From Muribaculaceae bacterium (GTDB taxonomy: Bacteria; Bacteroidota; Bacteroidia; Bacteroidales; Muribaculaceae), in assembly GCA_017620885.1 (NCBI GenBank), contig JAGAUF010000085.1:1-64000 (forward strand): DNA of 64,000 nt. Reading direction: 5' to 3'. The notes beneath the pieces are model-generated. The model did not search any database and was not told where the DNA came from. It was given only the letters and a program-made list of their open reading frames with translations. Both the position numbers and the translations under genes were made by a program. Positions 34,186-42,737 of the stretch are shown in pieces (positions within the stretch are counted from its first letter, which is position 1; each line of letters opens with the position of its first letter).

Positions 34186-34998
34186 TTACTCGGTGTCCTT
34201 GGCACCGTTGTTTTTGAGCCGGGTGTTGGCAGCTTTAAGAGCGCGGTTATCGCTTTTTAGGGAGGCGATCTCCTCATTGGCGGATTCGAGTTCGGCTTTT
34301 GTGGTCGCCAGTTCCATGCGGACTTCGGCCAGTTCATCGGACTCTTCGCCCTCGCCGTCGGTTACGGTCTGACCTTCGAGTGCGGCTTTGAGCCCTTCGA
34401 TTTCCTGCTCAAGCGTGGATTTGTCGTATTCAAGGGTCTTGACTTTATCTTCGGCTTCTTTGCGCAACGCGTCGGATTTCTTCACGGCTTCCTGCGCCTC
34501 GGCGAGCTGTGCTTCGAGAGCTTTGATTTTCTCGGCATCCTCGGCAGAAGTTGCCGGAACTTCGTTTTTGGCATCCTCGGCTTCCTTTTTTGCCTGAGCC
34601 AGTTTGCGAGCCTTATATGCGGCCACGCGATCTTCCCAATCCGTAGGAAGGTGAGCGAATTTGTTGACTTCACTGGGATATTTGCTGAGGTGTTCTTCAG
34701 CGACCTCATCCGGAATAGGATTTACATAGAAATTTGATGTGCCGGCCGGGTGTATGAGGGCACCAGCCTTGAGCACGTAATTAGGCTTTTCGGGCATGGT
34801 CTTACTTTTTTTGAGGTGGTTGTAAATTATGACGTAAGCGTCACGATAGCAGTCACTACAGCCGGTGTTGGTAATCTCCTTACCAAACAGCAACCGATGT
34901 AACGAATCAAGAAGCAACCTATCTGAAGATGAAAAGCCGCTCTGGAAACGGCTTTTCATTTCAGACATTTGCAACATTATCTCGTCATAGCTTCCCAT
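34186..34998 (-). CDS. Coiled-coil virion-region protein
   Basis: A 270-residue protein. Residues 1-65 include NTGCSDCYRDAY, a CxxC pair; residues ~65-110 are a small globular part; residues 115-270 are a long, heptad-rich coiled coil (KIKALEAQLAEAQEAVKK). Between tail-tube-like and portal genes. Could be a scaffold or chaperone; function unknown. Confidence 0.6.
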   Translation of the reverse strand: MGSYDEIMLQMSEMKSRFQSGFSSSDRLLLDSLHRLLFGKEITNTGCSDCYRDAYVIIYNHLKKSKTMPEKPNYVLKAGALIHPAGTSNFYVNPIPDEVAEEHLSKYPSEVNKFAHLPTDWEDRVAAYKARKLAQAKKEAEDAKNEVPATSAEDAEKIKALEAQLAEAQEAVKKSDALRKEAEDKVKTLEYDKSTLEQEIEGLKAALEGQTVTDGEGEESDELAEVRMELATTKAELESANEEIASLKSDNRALKAANTRLKNNGAKDTE

Positions 34999-35006
34999 AT
35001 GGCAGA

Positions 35007-35603
35007 TTATGAACCACTGACGAGAGATTCAAGGGCAGTGCGGGTAGCCGCGATGCTCTCGGAGTAGAAATAGATGCCGGAGGTCGGCGCGTTCTCTTCC
35101 TGAAGGGTGGCAAGCCATCCGCCTTCGGTGTCGTCGGAATACTTGTCATCGTCCATCGCAGTGGCGGTCAGACCGGCTTCAAGACCGTAAATCTCGAAAG
35201 TGTTCTTGTTGTCGGAACCCGGGAATTTGTTCTCGAGTACGACAACAAATGTGCCGTTTGCGAGCTGGTCGATGATGTTGTGTGCGACTTCGGGACCATT
35301 GTCAAGTATGACGATGGATACATCCTTGTTGAATCGGTTTCGATAAGTTCCGGCTGACAGAGATTTCTTCGTGCCAGTGTATGGGCTCTTGCCCGGAACA
35401 TACATTTTGTAGGCCTTCTTACCGGTCTTCAAAATGAGAGACTTAACGATATTGGGATTGGTCTCGTCACGCGATGTCGCTTCGAAGTCTATATCGTTAT
35501 AGTTCATGATGAAACCGTGGGACTTGATACCTTTGACCGGCTTTACGGTACAGCTGGCCGCCAGGTCGGCGGCCAACTGGTAATCACAACTTTCTGCAGC
35601 CAT
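35007..35603 (-). CDS. Putative major tail (tube) protein
   Basis: A 198-residue beta-rich protein. The pattern FEIYGLEAGLTATAMDDDKY then DTEGGWLATLQ recalls the conserved region of tail tube proteins of Bacteroides phages, which polymerise into the tail conduit. It follows the capsid gene by 12 bp. A capsid decoration protein is the alternative. Confidence 0.55.
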   Translation of the reverse strand: MAAESCDYQLAADLAASCTVKPVKGIKSHGFIMNYNDIDFEATSRDETNPNIVKSLILKTGKKAYKMYVPGKSPYTGTKKSLSAGTYRNRFNKDVSIVILDNGPEVAHNIIDQLANGTFVVVLENKFPGSDNKNTFEIYGLEAGLTATAMDDDKYSDDTEGGWLATLQEENAPTSGIYFYSESIAATRTALESLVSGS

Positions 35604-35614
35604 ATCTTCTCGGT

Positions 35615-36706
35615 TTAGATGGCGACCTGAACGAGCGCGTCCTCACCTACGAGAGTGCCGATCTTGGAAGAGGCGTAGATGTAGTTCTTGCGGTCCTTGT
35701 CGTTGAAAGAAATACTGAGGTTAGCTATCTTGTCCTTGTCGTTGGTACCCACGAAGAGGTTCTCCGGGGAGCAGACGATAGCGCGGTGCGGACAATTCAG
35801 GGCAGTGCCGTTGTCTTCGTACTTCGCAATCATGCGGTCCCAGATGTCGATGGCGTAGATGGGACGGCCGTCATACTCGGAGAGTGTGATGCCGGCGCCT
35901 ACGTTCTCGAAAGGCATTGTGGTTTTGCCGTAGCGTTCCACGATGTCGGTGCGGAGGGCCTTGAACATGGAGGTCGTACAGAAGATTGCAGCCTTGCTGT
36001 CGTCGAAGATGCGGGAGTCTGCGTCGGACAGAAGAGTGTCGAAGATCTTGATGGCGGTACCCGGCATGAGCAGCCCATTCTTCTGGGCGGCGTAGGTAAC
36101 GGTATCGGTGCTGGAGACCGTCTCCGTTGCTGTGTTCGCGGCAATCTTGGTCTGCTGTTTCGGGTTGGCGGCGATGATGGCCTGCAGACGCTTCCACAGA
36201 CCGTCGCACATCGTGAAGAGCGAGGGCTTGATGCCGGCCTTGAGGATACCGCCGTCGGCGATGTTCTTAGCGTCTTTGTCGCCGAACCACACGATACGCC
36301 AGAACATTTCGCGGATAGCCTTTTCGAGAAGAGGCATGAGTACGATGTCCCAGTAGGGAGTATCCTGGAGATACGCAATGTCGGTGCCGGTATTGAGGGA
36401 CGACTCCGCGATGGTGTTCTCGAGGTCTTCGTAGCAGATTTCCTTGGGGATTTCCCAGCCGCCGAGTTCCCATTCCTTCTGAATACCGGTGATGTTGACG
36501 GAAGTGTAGGTGGGGTCGCAACCGCCGCCCTTTTCGCCGACATCGCCGAGGTCATTGATGTAGCCGAGCTTTTGGCCGTTGGTGACGCCAGTCTTGGTCG
36601 TTACCGTCAGGTCGATGTCCGGGTCATCATACACCGTGAGAAAGAGCAACTCGCGAAGGTCGGTAATCGCCCCGTTGTCTACGGTAAATTGATTCCAGTT
36701 AATCAT
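35615..36706 (-). CDS. Major capsid protein
   Basis: A 363-residue protein directly after the protease/scaffold gene, the classical place of the capsid gene. It contains an N-terminal MINWNQFTVDNGAITDLREL, a central Trp-rich helix (EKAIREMFWRIVWFGDKDA) and a C-terminal domain ending in LVGEDALVQVAI. No large deletion or frameshift is seen. The length fits HK97-type shells, with no long delta domain because scaffolding is supplied by the preceding gene. Identification is from position and general similarity to Bacteroides phage capsid proteins. Confidence 0.75.
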   Translation of the reverse strand: MINWNQFTVDNGAITDLRELLFLTVYDDPDIDLTVTTKTGVTNGQKLGYINDLGDVGEKGGGCDPTYTSVNITGIQKEWELGGWEIPKEICYEDLENTIAESSLNTGTDIAYLQDTPYWDIVLMPLLEKAIREMFWRIVWFGDKDAKNIADGGILKAGIKPSLFTMCDGLWKRLQAIIAANPKQQTKIAANTATETVSSTDTVTYAAQKNGLLMPGTAIKIFDTLLSDADSRIFDDSKAAIFCTTSMFKALRTDIVERYGKTTMPFENVGAGITLSEYDGRPIYAIDIWDRMIAKYEDNGTALNCPHRAIVCSPENLFVGTNDKDKIANLSISFNDKDRKNYIYASSKIGTLVGEDALVQVAI

Positions 36707-36737
36707 AACTTCGGATTAAATTGTTACACGATTGAGA

Positions 36738-38051
36738 TTAGTTGCGCTTTGCGCGCTTGGCGGCAGCGGCTTCGCGACGCTCACGAATTGCCTTCTGCGT
36801 CTTGGATTCGGTTGGTTCCTCCTGGGCTTTGCCGGCGGGGGCACCGTGGGAAACGAAACGGCGGTTCTGAGGCGTGAAAGATGAGCGCATACCGAGGGCT
36901 GCGTCGAGCCAGGGCATACCACCGGCCTTGTTGACCTTGGCGACGATGGCGCGGGCGTTCTTGAGCTCGGTCTTCTGCTCTTCTACCGTCTGCTGGAGTT
37001 CCTCGACGGTCTGCTGGAGTTCTTCGACTTGGGGAGCGGTCTCTTCGGGAGCTGCGTCGGGGTCGATTTCCTGGAGACGTCCCTGAAGCTCTGCGATAAT
37101 GGCGCGAATTTCATCGGGATCGTCCATGGAGTCCACGGGATCGGGGTCACCGCCCTCTTCGGGCTGGATAATGTCGGTGATAATCTCGCCTTCGACCACA
37201 ATCTTGAGGCCGTCGTCGAGTACATAGGTGCCGTCGGGATATGCAACGTCACCGATCTGCGGGTCGCCGTCCTCTCGCTCGACGGTAAACTCGTTGCCGT
37301 CAGCGGCCGTTACGACCTGAGCCTTTGCGCGAGCCAGTCCAGCTTTCGCGAGGAAACGGGAAAGGGCCGAAGGCTTCTTTGCAGGAGTACCTGCAGTGGG
37401 GTTGGGTTTAGCCATAGTTTTGTTATTTGATTTGGTTTTGATATTGCGTTTCCTAAATCTGTGAGCGGTCGTAGGAACGAGAATGTGTGTGATAAAGCCG
37501 AGTTCCTGTGCGCGGTTTGCGTCGATGAATGTATCCTTGTCCATGAGAGTCTGGAGAGCTTTGCGGTTTGCACCGGTGCGCTCCACATACAAATCAAGGA
37601 TTCGGTCCTGCTCCTCACGCAGAGATTTGGATTGAACCTCCAGGTCGGAAATGAGGGAGTCGAGCTTGTCGGGAGTATAGCGGACGGGCAGGTCTGTCAT
37701 CAGGTATTCGTATGCCGGATTGTGCAGGCACATACGCATATTCTTGTTGGCGTACCGACGCTCTGCCGGAGCCGCAAGAAGTATGACAGATGCAATGGAT
37801 GAGCACTCGCCCTCTACGGTGGCAGAAATGGTCTTGCCGGACCGGCGGAGAGCATCATAAATGGCCCATCCCTCGCCACAGTCGCCGCCGCAACAGTGCA
37901 GGCGGATGTCTATGGTGTTATCATCCTCCGGAATAGCCTCGATGAATTCCTGGACGTCTTTGTAGCAAACCCCTTCGGGACCGCCGAAAGACTCCATGCA
38001 AAGCTTCTGCTCCTCATCGACTATATCGCTGTAGATTTTGAGTTTTGCCAT
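36738..38051 (-). CDS. ClpP-type prohead protease fused to scaffold, with internal scaffold start
   Basis: A 437-residue two-part protein. Residues 1-190 are a ClpP/S49-like protease: DIRLHCCGGDCGEG, EGECSSIASVILLAA (probable nucleophile serine) and RMCLHNPAY (probable histidine). Residues ~213-437 are an acidic then basic coiled-coil scaffold with repeats (EELQQTVEELQQTVEEQK) and a Lys/Arg-rich tail. An ATG at 37415 (MAKPNPTAG) could start the scaffold alone (36738-37415), as with nested scaffold genes in lambda. It is the first gene of the late operon, behind the promoter at 38085. Confidence 0.8.
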   Translation of the reverse strand: MAKLKIYSDIVDEEQKLCMESFGGPEGVCYKDVQEFIEAIPEDDNTIDIRLHCCGGDCGEGWAIYDALRRSGKTISATVEGECSSIASVILLAAPAERRYANKNMRMCLHNPAYEYLMTDLPVRYTPDKLDSLISDLEVQSKSLREEQDRILDLYVERTGANRKALQTLMDKDTFIDANRAQELGFITHILVPTTAHRFRKRNIKTKSNNKTMAKPNPTAGTPAKKPSALSRFLAKAGLARAKAQVVTAADGNEFTVEREDGDPQIGDVAYPDGTYVLDDGLKIVVEGEIITDIIQPEEGGDPDPVDSMDDPDEIRAIIAELQGRLQEIDPDAAPEETAPQVEELQQTVEELQQTVEEQKTELKNARAIVAKVNKAGGMPWLDAALGMRSSFTPQNRRFVSHGAPAGKAQEEPTESKTQKAIRERREAAAAKRAKRN

Positions 38052-38084
38052 TGCGGGATTGGTATTATTAGTTTAATTCAATGT

Positions 38085-38092
38085 CAAAGTTA
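38085..38092 (-). promoter_or_regulatory. Promoter of the late structural operon
   Basis: Minus-strand TAACTTTG, 34 bp before the protease ATG. A TTG-like -33 element is only found at an unusually long distance (38117), and there are no TTTGATTAAA arms, so an activator may be needed. Confidence 0.6.
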
Positions 38093-38460
38093 CTCACGGT
38101 TTACGAGCTAAATATCAAGGTGCTAAGAGAATAAGGTGCAACTGTGAGTGCAGTAAATCAGTGGATGGTGGCAATGGCTAATAATTTGAATGTCAAGAAA
38201 TTTTGTCGCAGGTAGAATGAATAGTCTTGCAGTGGTTTTCTAAATGGGTCGCGTTTGGTTATGACTGCGATGTAATATGTCGAGACTACGATTTGCGAAG
38301 AAAATTAAACAAAAAAGGCCCGGCGTTGAGCCGAGCCTTGACAGTGAAATCGCAATTTCACTCTTTTACCCATTTTTTGAGGTGTTTATTCCTCATCCGG
38401 GGTATATAATTCATATTTTTATCGAACATTCCTATATATTCGTCGTTATTTAGTATTCCA
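38093..38460. other. Intergenic region between early and late modules
   Basis: About 370 bp without a credible gene. It contains the terminator at 38309-38339, an 8-bp AT-rich hairpin AGTGAAAT/ATTTCACT at 38343-38362, and upstream sequence of the late promoter. Nothing else is recognised. Confidence 0.5.
38309..38339 (-). terminator. Terminator before the late operon
   Basis: AAGGC-GGC pairs with GCC-GCCTT (38315-38339) with a 2-nt internal loop; the minus strand continues with TTTTTTG. It ends the small-gene unit that finishes at 38461. Confidence 0.85.
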
Positions 38461-38913
38461 TTAGAACGCCGGGAATTGATAGTTGGCGAATAGAGAGACG
38501 CGCTTAGTCATGATGTCTCTCAAGATTGGGATAAATTCGTTAATCTGGACGGCGATTATCTGGAGTCTTTCGCAGTCGTCCTTGTCGAGTAGGCTGAGGT
38601 CCGGGTGTGATGCTATATCACACAGACCATTCCTGATTGCCGACAGATGCAAAAGCGATGTCGCGAGGCACATTCTCCCTTCGGTCTGCTTGGGTCCCAT
38701 GCTGTTTGAAATCCCGGCTCGCATTTTGACTTTGGCTTCTTGGACTGACACGCGGGGAATTCTTTTGCTTTCGCCGGGCCAACGAGAGGCGTAGCGCTCT
38801 ACGATATATGCCCGGCCGTCGGACACGATATGATCGGCACCGACAATGGTCTTTTTCTTTGGGGCCCGTCTTGTAACCTCGGTGGTTACAATAGTGGTGG
38901 TTGTTTCTTTCAT
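38461..38913 (-). CDS. Hypothetical phage protein
   Basis: A 150-residue protein; the first 20 residues are Thr/Val-rich (TTTTIVTTEVTRRAPKKK) followed by a mixed domain and a helical C-terminal part (DDCERLQIIAVQINEFIPIL). Last gene of the unit from cassette 4. Not recognised. Confidence 0.6.
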   Translation of the reverse strand: MKETTTTIVTTEVTRRAPKKKTIVGADHIVSDGRAYIVERYASRWPGESKRIPRVSVQEAKVKMRAGISNSMGPKQTEGRMCLATSLLHLSAIRNGLCDIASHPDLSLLDKDDCERLQIIAVQINEFIPILRDIMTKRVSLFANYQFPAF

Positions 38914-38925
38914 GCGATTATAGTG

Positions 38926-39363
38926 TTACATATTCTTACGATGGAAGTTTAAGGGACATTCGAGCTTGGAGAGAATATGCTGGTATGCCCGAACTTCGCC
39001 GAGGGCGATAGCCCTGCGCTCGCTTTGAGTGCGACCAAGGTCGATGTCGCCATCCTCGAAACTTTTAGTCGATCTCGCGTCCCAGGTCAGTCTGTCGTTC
39101 TCGCTCTTCTGAAGCATCTGTTTGACGTAATCCGTGAGGGGCGCGTCGGCTTCTTTACCATTTTCGTAGAGATAGACTTTTAGGGTCTCGCTACACATCC
39201 ACTGGCAATTGGATAGTTCAAATCCATACTTTTCTTCTAGGGTTGCAAGGAATTCCTCAAAAGATTCGTAATCTTCGGAGGCTTTGACCTCTTCGGGCGT
39301 CAGGTGGATGATGTTCTGGATTCCTCGTGTGAAATCCAGAATATACACATAGTTTGGTTCCAT
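38926..39363 (-). CDS. Hypothetical acidic phage protein
   Basis: A 145-residue acidic protein (EEVKASEDYESFEEFLATLE). The C-terminal part is helical and more basic. No recognised motif. Spacing of 10-12 bp to both neighbours. Confidence 0.6.
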   Translation of the reverse strand: MEPNYVYILDFTRGIQNIIHLTPEEVKASEDYESFEEFLATLEEKYGFELSNCQWMCSETLKVYLYENGKEADAPLTDYVKQMLQKSENDRLTWDARSTKSFEDGDIDLGRTQSERRAIALGEVRAYQHILSKLECPLNFHRKNM

Positions 39364-39373
39364 ATTTATTCTT

Positions 39374-39769
39374 TTATTTGTGAATTATTAGTTCTAATGC
39401 GGTCTCTATGCCCTCGCTCAACGCTTCCTCGTAAGTAGCAAACGTAGCGTCCGTATCATCAAATTCTCTGCTGTCAAGATTAAGCCAATCGGCAAACCAC
39501 GCCTTGTGATAAGCGATATAGCTCACGCGGACACTGATATGGTGTTTCTCCCGCAGCCACTTCTGAGCGAGCCATAATGTCGGAGCGGCGGCAATCACTT
39601 TGTCTTTCGGATTGGCAAAACCGTTGTGAGATTGAGCAGGGTGTATGCTCCAAAATCGCACGTCTGTTTCGTTATCAAATGCACAATAGTAGTGGTCGCA
39701 CGGCTCATCGAATCCGGCAGCTTTGAGTGCCTTTGAAAGCTCATAAGAGCAGTAATCAGTTGTTTCCAT
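39374..39769 (-). CDS. Conserved phage accessory protein (APTLWLAQKWLRE family)
   Basis: A 131-residue protein starting METTDYCSYELSKALKAAGF, with EPCDHYY and AAPTLWLAQKWLREKH, then YEEALSEGIETALELI. This combination is common in small genes of Bacteroides phages and mobile elements; the function is unknown. It overlaps the next upstream gene by 14 bp. Confidence 0.75.
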   Translation of the reverse strand: METTDYCSYELSKALKAAGFDEPCDHYYCAFDNETDVRFWSIHPAQSHNGFANPKDKVIAAAPTLWLAQKWLREKHHISVRVSYIAYHKAWFADWLNLDSREFDDTDATFATYEEALSEGIETALELIIHK

Positions 39770-39938
39770 TGTCTTTCTTCTTTTTGGGTTCGTAGGAGGG
39801 GCAATCCTGTGGGCGTCTGTGATAGTTGCAAAATGACGTGCAATGGTGTTTGTTTCTGCACCATCTTTGAGCGAAACAGCCCCATTTGACTTCCTGATAG
39901 TGCTTGCACTCGCTCGGGGTCTGATTAGTCTGGGTCAT
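39756..39938 (-). CDS. Small Cys-rich phage protein
   Basis: A 60-residue protein with six cysteines and several His residues (ECKHYQEVKWGCF, WCRNKHHCTSFCNYH), suited to a small zinc site. A Lys-rich tail follows. Overlaps both neighbours by 14 bp. Confidence 0.6.
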   Translation of the reverse strand: MTQTNQTPSECKHYQEVKWGCFAQRWCRNKHHCTSFCNYHRRPQDCPSYEPKKKKDNGNN

Positions 39939-40131
39939 AATCGTTATGTTTTAGAGGACAATCGTCAGCATCGCATTGTTTTAGGTATCGACCGCTTATC
40001 GATGCTTGCTTGGCAATTATCCCATTCTCGTTATAATCTTCTTCAATCGTTATTACGCTTCCTGCATGACCGAAAGTGCAAAAATGCAACTCTCTGAAAG
40101 TGCATTCGTATGGGTTCTCAGTCGGGGTCAT
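39925..40131 (-). CDS. Small phage protein with CxFGH and CDADDC motifs
   Basis: A 68-residue acidic protein with paired cysteines at the start (YECTFRELHFC) and end (QCDADDCPLKH), a possible metal-binding mini-domain. Overlaps the next gene by 4 bp. Confidence 0.55.
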   Translation of the reverse strand: MTPTENPYECTFRELHFCTFGHAGSVITIEEDYNENGIIAKQASISGRYLKQCDADDCPLKHNDYDPD

Positions 40132-40562
40132 AAATAATCTCTGATTTTGTTGATGTATGTTGGAGGCACATAGTAGTTGAATTCACCGTTTTCAAGAGCT
40201 TCAATCTCGCGTCTGACTAATTCAATTTGGACTTCATTGTCTGCTTTCGCCATGCCAAATAAATCATCCTCAATCTTACTCATGCGAATTTTTTTGAGTT
40301 TGATAGTCTTGGAGCGGAGCAGGTTTTTGGTGCGCTCACTAACATAGTCAGCACCGCATAGGCAATTTTGCTGTGCGCTGATTGTTAGCTCTACCTTTCG
40401 GTAAGGATTGCGGGTTTTTACCAATGCAGCGAGATATTCAAAATACCATTTCCATTTCTCCACGATACGCATCGGCATATCGTAACGATAATAGATTGTG
40501 GCTTCTGCAAGGCACCCGGTGTAGATTACTATTTTGATTGCTACTCCGTCTTTGAATTTCAT
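40128..40562 (-). CDS. Hypothetical phage protein
   Basis: A 144-residue basic protein with mixed alpha/beta start and a helical C-terminal half (ELVRREIEALENGEFNYYVP). A CLCG motif is central. ATGA overlap at both ends. Not recognised. Confidence 0.6.
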   Translation of the reverse strand: MKFKDGVAIKIVIYTGCLAEATIYYRYDMPMRIVEKWKWYFEYLAALVKTRNPYRKVELTISAQQNCLCGADYVSERTKNLLRSKTIKLKKIRMSKIEDDLFGMAKADNEVQIELVRREIEALENGEFNYYVPPTYINKIRDYL

Positions 40563-40885
40563 TTTTCAGTCCTCTTTAACAATCGACTGTATGCCTCTTG
40601 TAGTGACAACAACGTTCTGAACATTCGCTCTTTCTCAATGTATTTCATTGAGAATTTTCGGCGCATTTCCTTTTTGTTTTTGCCGACGACCATCTGGCAA
40701 CCGTTTACTCCGACGAAACAATAGTCGCGGTGGTGACGGGCATTTTCTTTTAATGCCCATTTTATGGCTTCTTTGCAGTATCGGTAGCTGTCGTTCTGCA
40801 CTCCCTCATAGCCTTTACCCATAATGAAATGACCGAGGGCATTTGCCTCCTCGAAGGAATGGCAGAGGGTATAAATCTGTCTCAT
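40559..40885 (-). CDS. Hypothetical basic phage protein
   Basis: A 108-residue basic protein (KNKKEMRRKFSMKYIEKER). The start overlaps the preceding 58-codon gene by 4 bp. No family recognised. Confidence 0.6.
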   Translation of the reverse strand: MRQIYTLCHSFEEANALGHFIMGKGYEGVQNDSYRYCKEAIKWALKENARHHRDYCFVGVNGCQMVVGKNKKEMRRKFSMKYIEKERMFRTLLSLQEAYSRLLKRTEK

Positions 40886-41058
40886 TTTTTCTCTAATTTA
40901 TTGTAACACTCGGCACAAAGTGTTTGAGCCTTGCCATTGTTGATGACTATCTTAATGCCTTCCGCGCGTAGTTTTGTTGCGGTTGGCTTATAATTGTAGT
41001 AACAGCCAAGTGGCTTTTCACAAATATCGCAGTAGACGGCGTAAGATTTTACGATCAT
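40882..41058 (-). CDS. 58-residue zinc-ribbon-like protein
   Basis: Found by direct translation of the complement. The peptide starts MIVKSYAVYCDICEKPLG and has a second CxxC pair in LCAECYNKLEKK, forming a probable four-cysteine zinc ribbon. The stop overlaps the next start (ATGA), typical of this operon, which supports it as real. Confidence 0.7.
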   Translation of the reverse strand: MIVKSYAVYCDICEKPLGCYYNYKPTATKLRAEGIKIVINNGKAQTLCAECYNKLEKK

Positions 41059-41069
41059 GCCCTTATAGT

Positions 41070-41225
41070 TCAGTCTAATTCAAATTCGTCCGCGTATACC
41101 CAAATATGCTTGCCGGAGCCACAAATCTCTACTTCCCACTTATACATCGTGGGCCAATACTCTATGAGCACAATGTTTCGATAGCCGAGGTAGGGTTCTT
41201 TGAGAGTTGCTGATTTCCCTTCCAT
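41070..41225 (-). CDS. 51-residue phage protein
   Basis: Found by direct translation. Peptide starts MEGKSATLKEPYLGYRNI and ends WVYADEFELD; Trp/Tyr-rich with IEYWPTMYKWEVEI. It fills the gap between two tightly spaced genes. Function unknown. Confidence 0.6.
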   Translation of the reverse strand: MEGKSATLKEPYLGYRNIVLIEYWPTMYKWEVEICGSGKHIWVYADEFELD

Positions 41226-41241
41226 AATTCTTAACGTGCTT

Positions 41242-41508
41242 TTACAAGTTCTCTAATATTTCGATGAATGGTTCGTAACATTCCTCGCCACTGAGGAGAA
41301 CGACCTTTCCGGCCGGAGCTCTTTCATCGCAGCCGTGGAAGAATCCTCGGAGAAAGCCGCTACGTTCTTCCTCCGAATCAAATTCTATGCAGTCGTAGTC
41401 AAGGCAGCTTTCTTCGATGACATATTGTCGGAATCCCTCTACATCATTATCATCGACGAGAGATTCAGCCTCGCTGTCCTCAATTATGTATGCAACGAAC
41501 TTTTCCAT
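41242..41508 (-). CDS. Small acidic phage protein
   Basis: An 88-residue protein, very acidic (EDSEAESLVDDNDVEG) with FLRGFFHGCDERAPAGK, a pattern shared with small phage proteins of unknown role. Fits the operon spacing of 1 bp to its upstream neighbour. Confidence 0.6.
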   Translation of the reverse strand: MEKFVAYIIEDSEAESLVDDNDVEGFRQYVIEESCLDYDCIEFDSEEERSGFLRGFFHGCDERAPAGKVVLLSGEECYEPFIEILENL

Positions 41509-41509
41509 G

Positions 41510-41983
41510 TTAGAATTCCGGGTCTATATAATGGCTTTGATAATGCAGGAGTAAGCGCACTCCATCTTTAGAATGTTGGCCTTGCATAATCCACTTGCCG
41601 TTGGAACGTTTAGTGAATATTCGCTCGCCTCCTTCCAATTCGGGGAGAATCTTATATCTGCCGGCATAGTAGTCAATACACTCTACCTGATTGTCGCGGA
41701 CTGCGACCTTGCAGGGGCTAATGATCCGCGTTACGGTGGCGGCGTGTCTGTCGGTATAAAAATACACCGTGCATGGTAGTCCGACACGGGGCACAAGGGC
41801 TTTTATAGCTTCGTTCTCACGACGTTCTCTGTCATTGCGCCATGCGGTATATCTCTTGCCTATTTCATTGCGTTTTTTTGGGTCACCAGAGGCTGCAGCC
41901 CATTCCTCTCGGTCTTTTTCGTGATTTGGGTATTCCTCGGTTTTTATTGCCTCATAGCGGGCAAAACTTTCTTCGCTTGTCAT
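41510..41983 (-). CDS. Hypothetical phage protein
   Basis: A 157-residue protein; residues 1-60 helical and charged, residues 65-157 beta-like with VGLPCTVYFYTDRHAATVTR and GERIFTKRSNGKWI. The second half looks like a small beta-barrel domain. Function unknown. Confidence 0.6.
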   Translation of the reverse strand: MTSEESFARYEAIKTEEYPNHEKDREEWAAASGDPKKRNEIGKRYTAWRNDRERRENEAIKALVPRVGLPCTVYFYTDRHAATVTRIISPCKVAVRDNQVECIDYYAGRYKILPELEGGERIFTKRSNGKWIMQGQHSKDGVRLLLHYQSHYIDPEF

Positions 41984-42237
41984 GCTATATCGTTTTCTAT
42001 GAATTCACGGATTTCTTCGATGCTCTGCCCCGATAGTTCGTCGGGAATATAGTAGAATATCGAGTCGTCGATTTCCTCGGCCTCGTGGTCCACGTATTTC
42101 CCATCGTTGTCGAATAGTGCATCGCTGAGAGATTGGATGCTGACCAATTCATTGTGCTCGCCGAGGTCGTCATTGAACTCGATAGAATACAAGGGATAGT
42201 TCGCCTTGTGATATTCTATATATTCAGTTGCTTCCAT
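41980..42237 (-). CDS. Small acidic phage protein
   Basis: An 85-residue protein with a strongly acidic C-terminal half (SGQSIEEIREFIENDIA). ATGA overlap with 41510-41983. Not recognised. Confidence 0.6.
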   Translation of the reverse strand: MEATEYIEYHKANYPLYSIEFNDDLGEHNELVSIQSLSDALFDNDGKYVDHEAEEIDDSIFYYIPDELSGQSIEEIREFIENDIA

Positions 42238-42241
42238 TGCA

Positions 42242-42433
42242 CTATCCTCCGTAAAGCATAAGGCAGAAGTCCATCATTCTTTCCGAGCCGAAATCGGGCA
42301 GGCCTTCGTAGCCGGATTCGTAATAATATATTGCATACTCTTCTTCCTCATAGTCGAGTTTGTGGCCCAAGGCTTTTTCGATAGCCTTTTTGTTGACCTG
42401 CTGTGTCTTTGGATTATAATAGGTTGTCTCCAT
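42242..42433 (-). CDS. Small phage protein
   Basis: A 63-residue protein, METTYYNPKTQQVNKKAIEK then HKLDYEEEEYAIYYYESGYE; tyrosine- and acid-rich. Tight spacing (4 bp) to both neighbours. Unknown role. Confidence 0.55.
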   Translation of the reverse strand: METTYYNPKTQQVNKKAIEKALGHKLDYEEEEYAIYYYESGYEGLPDFGSERMMDFCLMLYGG

Positions 42434-42437
42434 GTCT

Positions 42438-42737
42438 TTAGTGCTTTGGGTTCTCCATTACTGAGAAAGAGTCTTTGCCCGTGCGGAGAATGGTGAATAC
42501 TTTGAATACTTGCTTTTTCCAGAAATCATAGTCCCGCTGGAAGTCTTCGGGTTCCTCGATGCGGAGAGAAGTGCCGTTTTCCCGGTAAAACCACTGTGCT
42601 GTCTGACCGACTTTCATGTTGTCGATTTGTTTGAAGTCCTCAAGCAGGTCGCAGAAGAAGCCTTTCATGCGAGGACATGCCTCATTCATCATAGACTTTT
42701 TGAGGTCTTCGAGGGTATATTCTTCGTTGTCAATCAT
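42438..42737 (-). CDS. Small phage protein
   Basis: Start taken at MIDNEEYTLEDLKKSM (99 residues); the longer frame to 42857 lies inside the upstream gene and reads like noise. The protein is helical at the start and mixed at the end. Overlaps the upstream gene by 8 bp. Not recognised. Confidence 0.6.
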   Translation of the reverse strand: MIDNEEYTLEDLKKSMMNEACPRMKGFFCDLLEDFKQIDNMKVGQTAQWFYRENGTSLRIEEPEDFQRDYDFWKKQVFKVFTILRTGKDSFSVMENPKH

